A program made the translations under genes and the position numbers. 64,000 nt of DNA from Halovenus rubra (GTDB lineage Archaea; Halobacteriota; Halobacteria; Halobacteriales; Haloarculaceae): NCBI RefSeq assembly GCF_026586665.1, contig NZ_JAODIY010000005.1, forward strand, positions 124,001 to 188,000, written 5' to 3'. Every line of letters starts with the position of its first letter. Within the stretch, counting starts at the first letter, position 1. Shown one piece after another: positions 45,987-55,752 of this stretch. The notes under the pieces are model-generated. The model made no database searches. It was not told where the DNA came from and worked only from the letters and a program-made list of their open reading frames with translations.

Positions 45987-46973
45987 ATGGTAACTGCAAG
46001 CGCCCCCGGCAAAGTCTATCTCTTCGGGGAGCACGCTGTCGTCTACGGCGAACCGGCGGTGCCGTGTGCAATCGGACTGCGCGCAAGCGTGACAGCGGAG
46101 GAACGCTCGGCGGGAATGCGTATCCAGGCGAGTGACCTCTCGCTGGATGGGTTCACTGTCGAGTACGACGGCGAGGGAAGAGACCATCCCGACATCGATG
46201 TCCCTGACACGCTTGTCCAAGCGGCGATGGGATACGTCGACGAAGCCGTTACACAGGTCAGAGAGGCCGCTGACGCCCCTGAGGCGAGCTTCGAAATCAC
46301 CATCGAGAGCGAGATACCACTGGGTGCGGGACTTGGCTCCTCTGCAGCTGTTGCGGCCGCGGCAATTGAAGCTGGAACACGAGAACTTGGCGTCGAGATT
46401 ACGCCGACCGAGATAGCTGAGCGAGCGTACCGAGTCGAGAACACCGTCCAAGACGGGCAAGCATCCCGTGCGGACACGTTCTGTTCGACGATGGGCGGAG
46501 CAGTCCGCGTTGAGGGCGACGACTGCCACTCTATCGAGTCGCCTGACCTCCCGTTTGTCATCGGATACGACGGGGGAGCAGGTGATACGGGTGCACTCGT
46601 GGCTGGCGTCCGAGAGCGACGCAAAGAGTACGAGTTCGCTGCCGACACCATCGAAGCAATTGGCGATGTTGTCCGGCGTGGCGAGCAGGCCCTCACGGCG
46701 AATGATACCGAGGAAATCGGCAATCTGATGGATTTTAACCACGGATTGTTGTCGGCCCTCGGTGTCTCCTCACGAACGCTCGATTCGATGGTTTGGGCAG
46801 CGCGTAACGCTGGCTGCCTCGGAGCGAAGCTGACCGGAGCCGGTGGCGGCGGCTGTATCGTCGCGCTTGACCCGACTCCCGAGACGTTGACTGCGCTCGA
46901 ATACACACACGGCTGTGAGGAAGCCTTCCGTGCGGAGTTGGACACGGACGGCGTCCGCGTCGAATCGGAGTAA
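45987..46973 (+). CDS. mvk: Mevalonate kinase
   Basis: A 328-residue GHMP kinase that phosphorylates mevalonate for archaeal isoprenoid lipids. It begins APGKVYLFGEHAVVYGEPAV (substrate loop), has the ATP-binding GAGLGSSAAVAAAA motif near residue 112, and the GHMP C-terminal motif GAKLTGAGGGGC near residue 275. It is followed after 6 nt by ipk, so both form one transcription unit. Confidence 0.95.
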   Translation: MVTASAPGKVYLFGEHAVVYGEPAVPCAIGLRASVTAEERSAGMRIQASDLSLDGFTVEYDGEGRDHPDIDVPDTLVQAAMGYVDEAVTQVREAADAPEASFEITIESEIPLGAGLGSSAAVAAAAIEAGTRELGVEITPTEIAERAYRVENTVQDGQASRADTFCSTMGGAVRVEGDDCHSIESPDLPFVIGYDGGAGDTGALVAGVRERRKEYEFAADTIEAIGDVVRRGEQALTANDTEEIGNLMDFNHGLLSALGVSSRTLDSMVWAARNAGCLGAKLTGAGGGGCIVALDPTPETLTALEYTHGCEEAFRAELDTDGVRVESE

Positions 46974-46979
46974 CTGCCC

Positions 46980-47762
46980 ATGAGTACAACTCATTCGCTG
47001 ACTGTTCTCAAACTCGGCGGCAGCCTTATCACGCACAAAGACCAGCGCGAAACGGTCGACTGGAACTCACTGGACCGCGCTTGCGCCACAATCGGGACTT
47101 TCCTCGGCGATCTGCCCGATGAACACCGGCTTATTATCGTCCACGGTGGCGGCAGCTTCGGCCACCACAACGCTGCAGAACACGGCGTCTCCAGCACTGA
47201 AGGAAGTACAGACGCTCGGGCATTGACGGCGATTCATCATGCGATGGGTGAACTAAACGGTGCAGTGCTTGGCGGACTCCATGACCACGGTATCGACGCG
47301 CTCCCAGTTCGCCCACTGTCAGTGGCTGCACAGGATGGACCCCTTCAGTTCCCAACGGCGTCCGTCGAGGCCATGCTAGATGAGGGATTCGTCCCGGTGA
47401 CACATGGTGATGTCGTCGTAGACGACCGAAAGGGGGGAACGATTCTGAGTGGCGACGACATTGTCGTCTCACTGGCACGCACGCTCGGCGCTGACCGGGT
47501 CGGTCTCTGTTCGACGGTCCCTGGCGTCCTCGACGACGACGACGCGGTTATTTCACAGGTCGATACGTACGACGACGTCGCGTCGGTGCTGGGGGGCAGT
47601 GACGCGACTGACGTGACTGGGGGGATGGCACATAAGGTCCGTCAGCTTCTGGCACTCGATGCAGCCGCCGCTATCTTTGCACTCGACGACCTCTCCCAAT
47701 TTCTGGAACACGGGACAGCAGGAACCGTTATTTCCGGACACGACGAGGAGAGGAGTCACTGA
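46980..47762 (+). CDS. ipk: Isopentenyl phosphate kinase
   Basis: A 260-residue amino-acid-kinase-fold enzyme that converts isopentenyl phosphate to isopentenyl diphosphate, the terminal step of the archaeal mevalonate pathway. Motifs are LKLGGSLITHK at the N-terminus, HGGGSFGHHNA with the catalytic histidine, TILSGDDIVVSLA and DVTGGMAHKV near the end. It lies between mvk and the isoprenoid gene idsA farther on. Confidence 0.94.
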   Translation: MSTTHSLTVLKLGGSLITHKDQRETVDWNSLDRACATIGTFLGDLPDEHRLIIVHGGGSFGHHNAAEHGVSSTEGSTDARALTAIHHAMGELNGAVLGGLHDHGIDALPVRPLSVAAQDGPLQFPTASVEAMLDEGFVPVTHGDVVVDDRKGGTILSGDDIVVSLARTLGADRVGLCSTVPGVLDDDDAVISQVDTYDDVASVLGGSDATDVTGGMAHKVRQLLALDAAAAIFALDDLSQFLEHGTAGTVISGHDEERSH

Positions 47763-47825
47763 CTCCGGGTTGTCGCCTCGCGGTTCGTCGGAATTTATTT
47801 AGTCGTCGTTGTTGATGCAATTGAT

Positions 47826-49136
47826 ATGAATACTGTTGATGTCGGAGAGAGTCTGACGTATGGGTTCAAATTATTTGTCTATCTCCTTGGAATCGCCGTA
47901 GTTGGTGGTGGTGGGATGGCACTTGGCGGCGCGCTCGCCGGTCCCGAAATTATCGATGGGACAGTGACAGATAATCTCAGCTCACCCGAGTTATTGGGTG
48001 GAGCCGTACTCGGCATACTCGGGCTGACTGTCTGGCTTTCGGGCTCGCTTGGACTGACCTACAAACTCCTCGCCGACGCAGTTCAACGGGGAACCCCTGC
48101 TGCAACAGACCTGACTGCTGACTCACAAGAAACTAATCAGAAGCCGACGGTTCAACGACCGCCCGAACCAGTAGGACCGTCGCCGGGCGAGCAGGCAGCC
48201 CGTCAGTTCGGCCGCGGTTCGACCGTTCCAAGCGCCGCCAACGTTCCGGACAGAGCACGACACCCAGTTGCTGAATCTGACTCGGGGACGGCCCAGACGA
48301 CCGAGAAGCAGCCTGTGGACACCACCACTCAGCCTCCTGAGCCGGCCGTAGAGACCGAGTCGCCAGACGAGACCGGTGTCACTGAGGATAACTCACCGAC
48401 AAAACCCGAGTCAACACCCAACGAACCACCGACCGATGGAGACGACTCGACGACAGAACAACAGCCGGCGACCGATGTCACTGAGTCGATGGCTGCTGAC
48501 AGCACGGACAGTGCTGTCGCTGAGGATAGTCCTTCTCAGACAACAAAACGGGAGTCCGACGACGCGTCGGCTAGTCCGGGTGACCCGAAACTCTTCGATG
48601 AGAGTGAGGAAGCCCCAGAAGAGAGACCGGACACGGCTGAGACTGAAGACACAACCGGCGAAACGGACGACGCCTCAACGGAACGGACGGCAGAGGAAAT
48701 TGCGTTCGGTACGGGTGAAAAACCAGCTTCCGAGGTGCCAGCGACACAGGAAGCAGGTCCCGACTCGGCTGACCAGTCTACGCCGGAACACGCCGACGAC
48801 AATGAACGTGACACGCCGACGGAAACTGGCTCTATTCCCCCCTACGAAGAGATGGATGAATCTGAGCTGGCAGAGTCTAGTGAACACGAGTCTATCCGGC
48901 AGGAGACTGACTCCACACAGGGAGCCAACAGTAAAACCGAGGACGAATCGGATGCTGAGAACGGTTCCGTAGATTCAGATACTCTGCTTTCGCCTTCTCA
49001 TAGCGAGGACGACCAAACCGAGACGCCCAAACCAGAGGTGGGAGACGATGCTGACGAAACCGACGAGCACGCCGAGGACACAAACAGTGATGATGCCGAC
49101 GATAACTCCGACACCGGAATGGACCCACTTTCCTGA
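47826..49136 (+). CDS. Membrane protein with a long acidic disordered tail
   Basis: A 436-residue protein. The first 90 residues contain two hydrophobic helices (LFVYLLGIAVVGGGGMALGG and AVLGILGLTVWLSGSLGLTY). From about residue 100 to the end the chain is almost wholly D/E/T/S/P with no hydrophobic core, a disordered acidic tail of some 330 residues that is probably cytoplasmic. The N-terminal helix pair is reminiscent of conserved haloarchaeal proteins near cheF, but no function is known. A TATA-like TTTATTTAG lies 27 nt upstream. Confidence 0.7.
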   Translation: MNTVDVGESLTYGFKLFVYLLGIAVVGGGGMALGGALAGPEIIDGTVTDNLSSPELLGGAVLGILGLTVWLSGSLGLTYKLLADAVQRGTPAATDLTADSQETNQKPTVQRPPEPVGPSPGEQAARQFGRGSTVPSAANVPDRARHPVAESDSGTAQTTEKQPVDTTTQPPEPAVETESPDETGVTEDNSPTKPESTPNEPPTDGDDSTTEQQPATDVTESMAADSTDSAVAEDSPSQTTKRESDDASASPGDPKLFDESEEAPEERPDTAETEDTTGETDDASTERTAEEIAFGTGEKPASEVPATQEAGPDSADQSTPEHADDNERDTPTETGSIPPYEEMDESELAESSEHESIRQETDSTQGANSKTEDESDAENGSVDSDTLLSPSHSEDDQTETPKPEVGDDADETDEHAEDTNSDDADDNSDTGMDPLS

Positions 49137-49220
49137 CCCCATCGAAACGGCGCGGTAAGCAACGAGTCACAAAGGTTGAAGATGGTCCTGGCCTTACGGT
49201 TCTGGTAGACAATATACTCA

Positions 49221-50093
49221 ATGTCATCAGTGCTTGCGGATTTTGTGGCCCACTTTACGTCCGAGACAGCCGACTGGGACGACCCAACAGAGGGACGTAT
49301 CTTGTTGAGTGAATCACAGCTTGTCTTGGCCAAAGACGAAGAACAAAAAGAAGTAATTGGGCTAGACCAGGTGTTCGATATCAATACGGAGACAACGCCG
49401 AAGTTTGTTGAGCCGATGCCGGGACGACCGGTAACTGTCGCCTATCAGAGCGGAAATAACCGTGTAACTGCCGTTGTTTCCGCAGATAAGACGACGAGCA
49501 AAAAATTCGAGACAGTGTTGTTCAAAGGGTTACTTAGCGGGACCTACATGGTGCTCAAACATCCAGCGAAAGTTGGTGGGCGTGTCATGGACACAGAGTT
49601 TCAGGGGGGTATCATGGGGCTGTCGACAAATGCTGTCACGTTCGAAATTGATGAGGGACCGGTGACGATTCCGTTAGACAGTGTCGTAGATTTCTCCCGT
49701 GAACAGCGGACTGTCAACGGTGAAAACCGGCCGGTGCTCGTAGTTAGTCACATGGATAACGGCGAAGCACTCGAAACCGTCGCAGCGAGCGACTCATCGC
49801 GGATTCTGTCGATTCTTGGTCGATATTTCAGGGGTACATACGAAGAGTTGCTCGCCTCGCTCCAGCAAATATCACTCTCAAATGCCGAGACGGAGGCGTT
49901 GACAACTATCTACTCAACTGGAGATATGGATGTCTCACTGCCAAGCGTTCTGGGGATGGACCCAAAGAAGGTAAAACGCGTGTTACACTCACTGCACGAT
50001 AATGGCCTCATCGAAGCGGGCGAGAATGGTCCGGTGTTGACTGCCAAAGGCCAGATTGTTGTCAACGAATATCTCGAACGAGTCAACGAGTAG
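49221..50093 (+). CDS. cheF: Taxis protein CheF (DUF439)
   Basis: A 290-residue protein of the archaeal CheF family, which connects the Che system (CheY, CheD, CheC2) to the archaellum motor. The N-terminal domain holds [20 protein letters not shown] and [18 protein letters not shown]; the C-terminal domain carries a winged-helix-like part ([20 protein letters not shown]). In haloarchaea cheF genes usually sit by che/arl clusters; here it is next to lipid and RNA genes and no other che gene is in the window. Confidence 0.85.
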   Translation: MSSVLADFVAHFTSETADWDDPTEGRILLSESQLVLAKDEEQKEVIGLDQVFDINTETTPKFVEPMPGRPVTVAYQSGNNRVTAVVSADKTTSKKFETVLFKGLLSGTYMVLKHPAKVGGRVMDTEFQGGIMGLSTNAVTFEIDEGPVTIPLDSVVDFSREQRTVNGENRPVLVVSHMDNGEALETVAASDSSRILSILGRYFRGTYEELLASLQQISLSNAETEALTTIYSTGDMDVSLPSVLGMDPKKVKRVLHSLHDNGLIEAGENGPVLTAKGQIVVNEYLERVNE

Positions 50094-50164
50094 CGCCGCG
50101 CTCCCGCCTGCTTTCGGGCACTGGGATTCCAACCAACGTTCTTTTAAGGCTTGCGGTAGCATAT

Positions 50165-50345
50165 ACGCGTATCCGAGCGAACGGTCGCCCCGGGAAACGA
50201 TACGGGCGACCGGCGTGCCGCCGGAAGACGACGTGCTTGGCCGTTTGGCCAGCACGCCAGACGGTGGCCGACCGACAGAGTCGGGACTCCACACGACCGG
50301 AGAGACGGTCGTGCTGGCAGTCGCCGGGCCACCCGGGAGACGACC
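50165..50345 (+). ncRNA. Candidate structured RNA between cheF and rnj
   Basis: A GC-rich block after a TATA-like CTTTTAAG at about 50140-50147. It can fold into a 9-bp stem (50182-50190 with 50204-50212), a hairpin of 6+4 bp (50232-50242 with 50247-50256), and a three-way junction closed by 50256-50260/50314-50318. The junction encloses an extended hairpin (50264-50272 with 50280-50292) and a perfect 7-bp hairpin (50293-50299 with 50306-50312). A last stem is 50320-50328/50332-50344. It could be an independent RNA or the leader of rnj. Not matched to any RNA family I can recall. Confidence 0.45.
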
Positions 50346-50361
50346 GCCTCGGCGTAACACA

Positions 50362-51708
50362 ATGGAAATCGAAATCGCAACAATCGGCGGTTACGAAGCG
50401 GTTGGACGCCAGATGACGGCAGTCCGAGCAGGTGACGATGTCGTCATTTTCGACATGGGTCTTAACCTCTCGAAGGTACTGATTCACGACAACGTTGAAA
50501 CCGAGCGAATGCACTCGCTTGACCTCATCGACATGGGTGCGATTCCGGATGACCGCGTCATGTCCGATCTCGAAGGCGACGTTAAAGCAATCGTCCCCAC
50601 CCACGGCCACCTCGACCACATCGGTGCAATCTCGAAGCTAGCTCACCGGTACGACGCGCCAATCGTCGCATCGCCGTTCACGATTGAACTGGTCAAACAA
50701 GGGATTCAAAGCGAGGAGAAGTTCGGCGTCGAGAACGACCTCGTCAAGATGGAAGCCGGCGAGACGATGCGTATCGGTGACCACAACGAACTTGAATTCG
50801 TCAACGTCACTCACTCTATCATCGATGCAATCAATCCGGTGCTTCACACACCCGAAGGGTCGATTGTTTATGGACTCGACAAACGTATCGACCACACGCC
50901 AGTCATCGGCGACCCTATCGACATGGAGCGGTTCCGTGAGATTGGCCGCGAGGATAACGGTGTCCTCTGTTATATCGAGGACTGTACGAACGCTGGAAAG
51001 AAAGGACGCACCCCGAGCGAGGCGACTGCTCGTCGCCACCTCAAAGATGTCATGTACAGCGTTGAGGATTACGACGGCGGTATCGTCGCGACGACGTTCT
51101 CCTCGCACATTGCCCGCGTGAAGTCCCTCGTCGAGTTCGCCGACGACATCGGACGCCAGCCCGTTTTGCTTGGGCGGTCGATGGAAAAATACTCCGGCAC
51201 CGCTGAACGACTCGACTTCGTTGATTTCCCCGAGGACCTCGGGATGTACGGCCACCGCAAATCCGTCGACCGGACGTTCAAGCGAATCATGAACGAGGGC
51301 AAAGAGGACTTCTTGCCCATCGTGACCGGTCATCAGGGAGAACCACGAGCGATGCTGACCCGGATGGGCCGGGGCGAAACGCCGTTCGAACTCGATGATG
51401 GCGACAAGGTCATATTCTCTGCCCGCGTGATTCCTGAACCGACCAACGAGGGACAGCGCTACCAGTCTGAGAAACTCCTCAGTATGCAGGGTGCACGCAT
51501 CTACGACGACATCCACGTTTCGGGCCACCTCAACCGCGAGGGCCACTACCAGATGCTTGACGCGCTCCAGCCCCAGCATATTGTCCCGGCACATCAAGAC
51601 CTCTCTGGTTTCTCCTCGTACGTCGACCTCGCGGAAGACGAGGGCTACAAAACAGGTCGTGACCTCCACATCTCACGCAACGGGCAGATGATTCAGCTGG
51701 TCGAGTAA
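50362..51708 (+). CDS. rnj: Ribonuclease J (archaeal)
   Basis: A 448-residue metallo-beta-lactamase/beta-CASP exoribonuclease acting 5' to 3' on RNA. The zinc-site motif is HGHLDHIGA near residue 79, further conserved parts are [35 protein letters not shown] and ISGHL-type [14 protein letters not shown], and HIVPAHQDL near the end. The open frame runs upstream to 50056, but RNase J proteins start close to [14 protein letters not shown], so the ATG at 50362 is chosen. It is coupled to idsA (4-nt spacing). Confidence 0.92.
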   Translation: MEIEIATIGGYEAVGRQMTAVRAGDDVVIFDMGLNLSKVLIHDNVETERMHSLDLIDMGAIPDDRVMSDLEGDVKAIVPTHGHLDHIGAISKLAHRYDAPIVASPFTIELVKQGIQSEEKFGVENDLVKMEAGETMRIGDHNELEFVNVTHSIIDAINPVLHTPEGSIVYGLDKRIDHTPVIGDPIDMERFREIGREDNGVLCYIEDCTNAGKKGRTPSEATARRHLKDVMYSVEDYDGGIVATTFSSHIARVKSLVEFADDIGRQPVLLGRSMEKYSGTAERLDFVDFPEDLGMYGHRKSVDRTFKRIMNEGKEDFLPIVTGHQGEPRAMLTRMGRGETPFELDDGDKVIFSARVIPEPTNEGQRYQSEKLLSMQGARIYDDIHVSGHLNREGHYQMLDALQPQHIVPAHQDLSGFSSYVDLAEDEGYKTGRDLHISRNGQMIQLVE

Positions 51709-51711
51709 ACG

Positions 51712-52746
51712 ATGACACGACAGCAGGCAGTCGAAGGCACTATTGCACGGTGTCGACAGCAGGTCAACGATGCAATTCAGGAGGACCTCCCGGTTTCACA
51801 GCCCGAACGGCTCTACGAGGCGTCACGATATCTTCTCGATGCCGGCGGGAAGCGGCTGCGCCCGACAATTCTCCTCCTTTCGGCTGACTCGCTTGCTGAT
51901 GCAGTCCCCGACGCGAAACCGTACCGTCAGTTCCCGGCTGCTGACAGCAAGCAGGTCGATGTACTTTCGGCCGCGGTCAGTATTGAGATCATCCAGTCGT
52001 TTACTCTCATCCACGACGACATCATGGACGACGACGACATGCGTCGCGGTGTCCCGGCTGTCCACCGCGAGTACGATGTGTCAACAGCAATCCTTGCTGG
52101 TGACACGCTTTACTCGACGGCCTTCGAGAATATTCTTCGGACCGGTGCACCGCCAGACAGGTCAGTGCGGGCACTCTCAGAACTTGCGACAACCTGTACC
52201 GAAATCTGCGAGGGTCAATCGCTCGATATTGAGTTCGAGAGCAGGGGCCATGTCACGCCCGAGGAGTATTTGGAGATGGTCGAACTAAAGACGGCGGTAC
52301 TGTACGCCGCTGCAGCCTCCATCCCGGCAGTATTGTTGGGATACAACGATGCAGTCGACCCACTACACAGCTATGGGCTTGATATCGGCCGGGCCTTCCA
52401 GATTCAGGACGACCTGCTGGATTTGACGACGCCAACAGAGAAACTCGGCAAACAACGGGGAAGCGACCTTGTCGAGAACAAACAGACGCTCATTACTGTC
52501 CACGCGCGACAGCAAGGCGTTGACGTGGATTCGCTTGTCGAATCGGATTCCGTTGATGAGGTCTCAGAGGCAGAAATTGTAGAGGCTGTCGGCGTACTCG
52601 AAGACGCTGGCAGCATCGAGTATGCCCGCCAGACAGCTCGTGACTTCGTTCAAAGCGGAAAGGAACGGCTCGATGTTCTCCCCGATAACGAGGCTCGTGA
52701 GCGTCTTTTCGACATCGCTGACTATCTGGTCGAGCGAGACTACTGA
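51712..52746 (+). CDS. idsA: Geranylgeranyl diphosphate synthase
   Basis: A 344-residue trans-prenyltransferase that adds isopentenyl units to make C20 (or longer) chains for archaeal lipids. The first aspartate-rich motif is in HDDIMDDDDMRRG near residue 101 and the second in QIQDDLLDLT near residue 231, with GKRLRPT at the N-terminus. It follows rnj by 3 nt and completes the isoprenoid set with mvk and ipk. Confidence 0.94.
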   Translation: MTRQQAVEGTIARCRQQVNDAIQEDLPVSQPERLYEASRYLLDAGGKRLRPTILLLSADSLADAVPDAKPYRQFPAADSKQVDVLSAAVSIEIIQSFTLIHDDIMDDDDMRRGVPAVHREYDVSTAILAGDTLYSTAFENILRTGAPPDRSVRALSELATTCTEICEGQSLDIEFESRGHVTPEEYLEMVELKTAVLYAAAASIPAVLLGYNDAVDPLHSYGLDIGRAFQIQDDLLDLTTPTEKLGKQRGSDLVENKQTLITVHARQQGVDVDSLVESDSVDEVSEAEIVEAVGVLEDAGSIEYARQTARDFVQSGKERLDVLPDNEARERLFDIADYLVERDY

Positions 52747-52815
52747 CAGACCTCCGTGAGCCCGAACTGAACGCGTCGGGGCACTTTTATCAGCACGCCT
52801 CCGAACAACGCGGTA

Positions 52816-53604
52816 ATGGAGACAATCGAGTACGAGATTCACGACCAGCGAGCGACAATCACAATTACGAACCCTGAGCTTCGAAACGCGCTGACTCTCG
52901 ATACAGCAACTGCGATATCTGATGCGCTGGCTCAAATCGAGGATAGCAACGCCCGCTGTGTCGTCTTGCAGGGCTCGTCAGGGACGTTCTGTGCTGGTGG
53001 CGACATTGAACTGATGATGGAAGGGTTGACCAGCGAACGCGATACTGCAGAACTCATGGAGGAAGCGGCCTACCCCATCAACCGAACCGTCCAACGTGTC
53101 TATGAGTGTCCGCTGCCGACAATAGCGAAAGTCGATGGGGCGGCGTTTGGTGCCGGCGCATCGCTGGCAATCGCCTGTGATGTCGTGCTCGCGAGCGAAC
53201 AGGCAACCATGAGTTTCGGCTTCCGTCGCGTTGGTCTGTCGGTCGACTCAGGAACCTCGTATCTCCTGCCGCGGATCGTCGGCGAGAGTACTGCAAAGGA
53301 CCTCGTTTACTCAGGCGACCTGCTCGATGCAGCCGAGGCAGCAGAGTTAGGACTGTTCAACCGCGTCTACCCGACCGACACGTTCGATGAGAAGGCAAAC
53401 CAGTACGTCGAGAACGTCACAACAGGTCCAACAGTGGGATTAAAACACTCGAAACAGCTCCTCCAGCGTGGACTTGACCGTTCCTTTGAGGAAGTAATTG
53501 ATGCCGAAGTGGATGCTATCGAGACCGCATTCCAGACCGACGATTTCGCCGAAGGCGTCGAGTCGTTCCTCGACGAAAGCACGCCGACGTTTGAGGGAGA
53601 GTAG
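52816..53604 (+). CDS. Enoyl-CoA hydratase/isomerase paralogue
   Basis: A 262-residue crotonase-fold enzyme: GTFCAGGDIELMMEG near residue 55, DGAAFGAGASLAIACDVV near residue 110, and VGLSVDSGTSYLLPRIVG with the acid residue region altered to Asp-Ser-Gly-Thr. It resembles the protein at 43892 but is a separate paralogue. It begins 69 nt after idsA; metabolic partner not evident. Confidence 0.88.
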   Translation: METIEYEIHDQRATITITNPELRNALTLDTATAISDALAQIEDSNARCVVLQGSSGTFCAGGDIELMMEGLTSERDTAELMEEAAYPINRTVQRVYECPLPTIAKVDGAAFGAGASLAIACDVVLASEQATMSFGFRRVGLSVDSGTSYLLPRIVGESTAKDLVYSGDLLDAAEAAELGLFNRVYPTDTFDEKANQYVENVTTGPTVGLKHSKQLLQRGLDRSFEEVIDAEVDAIETAFQTDDFAEGVESFLDESTPTFEGE

Positions 53605-53622
53605 CTCTGACCTGTGTCGCCG

Positions 53623-53901
53623 TTATAGCTTGTTTTCTGCGTCTTCGGCGAGTTCTTTCATCCGCTTGCCGACACGCCCAGCGTCGGAAAACTCGTCGTC
53701 GCTCATCGCGTTTGCGAGGGCGTTTCCGAGCACGAAAACAGCATGCTTGTGTTCGCTTTTGGACATATGAACGTCGTCCGGGGTAACTTCAATTTCGTCG
53801 TACTGGTCAAAGAGAGTATCGTCTGTGGTCTCAAGGCTGTCGAAGTACTCCATGATGATGACCATCTGCTCGTGGAGTTCTAGCAGTTCGTCCTTGTGCA
53901 T
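53623..53901 (-). CDS. UPF0058 family protein
   Basis: A 92-residue protein of the archaeal UPF0058 family, beginning MHKDELLELHEQMV and with the family signature SKSEHKHAVFVLGNALANAM followed by GRVGKRMKELAEDAE. Uncharacterised function; highly conserved in haloarchaea. An upstream in-frame start at 53913 adds four residues. Confidence 0.88.
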   Translation of the reverse strand: MHKDELLELHEQMVIIMEYFDSLETTDDTLFDQYDEIEVTPDDVHMSKSEHKHAVFVLGNALANAMSDDEFSDAGRVGKRMKELAEDAENKL

Positions 53902-54002
53902 TGTTGTATCCAATAAAGAGGTATCGGTTCAAGTATGTTTGGTCTTTGCTCGAACCGTACTCAGAAGGCTGTTCGCGGCCAAACCGAGTGCAACTCGAAG
54001 AG

Positions 54003-54218
54003 CTAGAAGACGTACTCGTCGTCGTGGCCCATCATACCGTCATCTTCATACCCAGGTTCATCTTCATCGTCGACTGGGCCGCTCGTCTTGTAGGCTTTCA
54101 CGCCAGTGGCGACCAGTTCCTCGATAGCTTCCTCACGGTTGAGGAACTCTCCCTCGTCGACGAGCTGGGTGATCTGCATTTCGAGGTGCTCCGGGATAGT
54201 AATCTCTACCTTTGGCAT
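54003..54218 (-). CDS. Ribbon-helix-helix DNA-binding protein
   Basis: A 71-residue protein. The first 45 residues form a ribbon-helix-helix domain (MPKVEITIPEHLEMQITQLV, then LNREEAIEELVATGV), a MetJ/Arc-like dimeric DNA binder. The tail is acidic (DDEDEPGYEDDGMMGHDDE). It likely regulates transcription; the target is unknown. It is 280 nt before the divergent menF gene. Confidence 0.8.
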   Translation of the reverse strand: MPKVEITIPEHLEMQITQLVDEGEFLNREEAIEELVATGVKAYKTSGPVDDEDEPGYEDDGMMGHDDEYVF

Positions 54219-54408
54219 CTAACGTGCGACTCTTTGCCTGAGGTGTATTTAAAACTAACGGGGAGTATCATTTGCAACAGTAGACTAACTCCTTCCGGGT
54301 CTTGTTCGTGTTCTGTCGCCGTTTTTTCGAGTTTCCCTTGCTGGACTCTGGTTGTCCCTCGAAGCCAATAGTCAGGCTCAAAGGGCCTGCGTCGTAAACC
54401 CAACAGAG

Positions 54409-55752
54409 ATGGAGTCTACCCGTGGTGATGAGGTGGCTGCTGGCGAGCCCTGTGTGGTTCAGGGCTGTGCCATCGAGATGCCGTCGCTCCGCTCGGCGCT
54501 GGAACTATTCGACGCGCCACGGACAGGGTGGGTCGCGCCGACAACCTCGGTCGTTGCTGGAGGCACAACTGCGACACTTACCGCAACTGGTGCCTGTCGG
54601 TTTGAGAAACTTCGGACCGATGCCAGGGCGTTGTTCAGACGCGTCGATACACCTGACACGCTTCCTGATGGAGCACGCCCCCGACTGTTTGGCGGCTTCT
54701 CGTTTACCGGAACTGAGAGAGACACGAATAGAACGATGGAGAATGAACCCTGGGCGGCGTATCCAGACGCACATTTCGTGCTTCCAGCGGTTCAAGTAAG
54801 TGTTACCTCAGATGGAACGTGGCTGACGACGACAGCGCTCGGGGCAGACGCGAAAATGAAAGCCAGCGAGCGACTCACCCGCTGGCGTGACCGTCTCACG
54901 GCTATCCCCGAGTTCGACCGTGGTAATCCGCCCGGTGTCCAAAGCCAGCAACACACACCGACACTCCCCGGCTGGCGGGACGGCGTCGAGTCTGTCATCG
55001 ACCGAATTGACCGCGGAGCTGTGAAAAAAATCGTTCTAGCAAAAGCGCTGTCTGCGCGTCTTGACCGCGAGCTGAGCGTTGTCGACGTGCTTGCCCGGCT
55101 TGGTGAGTCTTACCCCGGCTGTTACCGATTCCTCTTTGAACCGGCCGGCGGTGCGACTTTCTTCGGGGCAACTCCCGAGCGACTAGTCAGTCTTCGTGGA
55201 CGGACTGTCGATACGGAAGCGCTTGCTGGGTCGATTGGCCGTGGCGAAACAGACGATGAGGACGACTGGCTCGAACAAGAACTCCGTAAAAGCGACAAGA
55301 ACAATCACGAACACGACTTAGTTGTTGATACGATACACCGGCAACTCGATAGTGTAACCGACAGCGTCGAAACTGGTTCTCGGACCGTTCGAAAACTATC
55401 AACCGTCCAGCACCTCCAGACACCGATTCGAGGGACACTCGACGGCGATAGACACGTGCTTGAACTGGTCGAACGCCTCCATCCAACGCCCGCAGTCGGC
55501 GGCCTCCCGCCTGTTGGGGCAACCAGAGCTATTGAGGAACTCGAAGGGTTCGACCGCGGCTGGTATGCCTCTCCAGTCGGGTGGATGGACGCAGATGGCA
55601 ACGGGACGTTTGTAGTTGCGATACGCTCGGCAGTTGCCAAAGCAACGGAGGTCCGACTGTTCGCTGGTGCAGGTATCGTCTCCGACAGCAATCCAGATGA
55701 AGAGTGGGATGAACTCCGGTTGAAGTTTCGTCCCATTCTCGATGAGCTATGA
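54409..55752 (+). CDS. menF: Isochorismate synthase MenF
   Basis: A 447-residue chorismate-utilising enzyme that makes isochorismate for menaquinone. The catalytic core shows AVKKIVLAKALSA, AGSIGRGETDDE, the RKLSTVQHLQTPIRG motif near residue 340, HPTPAVGG and FAGAGIV. It overlaps menD by 4 nt (ATGA), so the two are coupled. ATG at 54409 is preferred; an upstream TTG at 54352 would add 19 residues. Menaquinone is the haloarchaeal respiratory quinone. Confidence 0.92.
   Translation: MESTRGDEVAAGEPCVVQGCAIEMPSLRSALELFDAPRTGWVAPTTSVVAGGTTATLTATGACRFEKLRTDARALFRRVDTPDTLPDGARPRLFGGFSFTGTERDTNRTMENEPWAAYPDAHFVLPAVQVSVTSDGTWLTTTALGADAKMKASERLTRWRDRLTAIPEFDRGNPPGVQSQQHTPTLPGWRDGVESVIDRIDRGAVKKIVLAKALSARLDRELSVVDVLARLGESYPGCYRFLFEPAGGATFFGATPERLVSLRGRTVDTEALAGSIGRGETDDEDDWLEQELRKSDKNNHEHDLVVDTIHRQLDSVTDSVETGSRTVRKLSTVQHLQTPIRGTLDGDRHVLELVERLHPTPAVGGLPPVGATRAIEELEGFDRGWYASPVGWMDADGNGTFVVAIRSAVAKATEVRLFAGAGIVSDSNPDEEWDELRLKFRPILDEL

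Noticed and set aside
50150-50350. Signal recognition particle RNA or RNase P RNA
   Set aside because: The SRP S-domain loop and the RNase P CR-I segment (GAGGAAAGUCC type) could not be found, and the length is too short for haloarchaeal RNase P RNA.
50056-50361. In-frame extension of RNase J upstream of 50362
   Set aside because: The translation before Met at 50362 is Pro/Arg/Ser-rich and unrelated to RNase J, whose family starts near EIEIATIGG. The lack of stops is likely due to high GC in a structured RNA.
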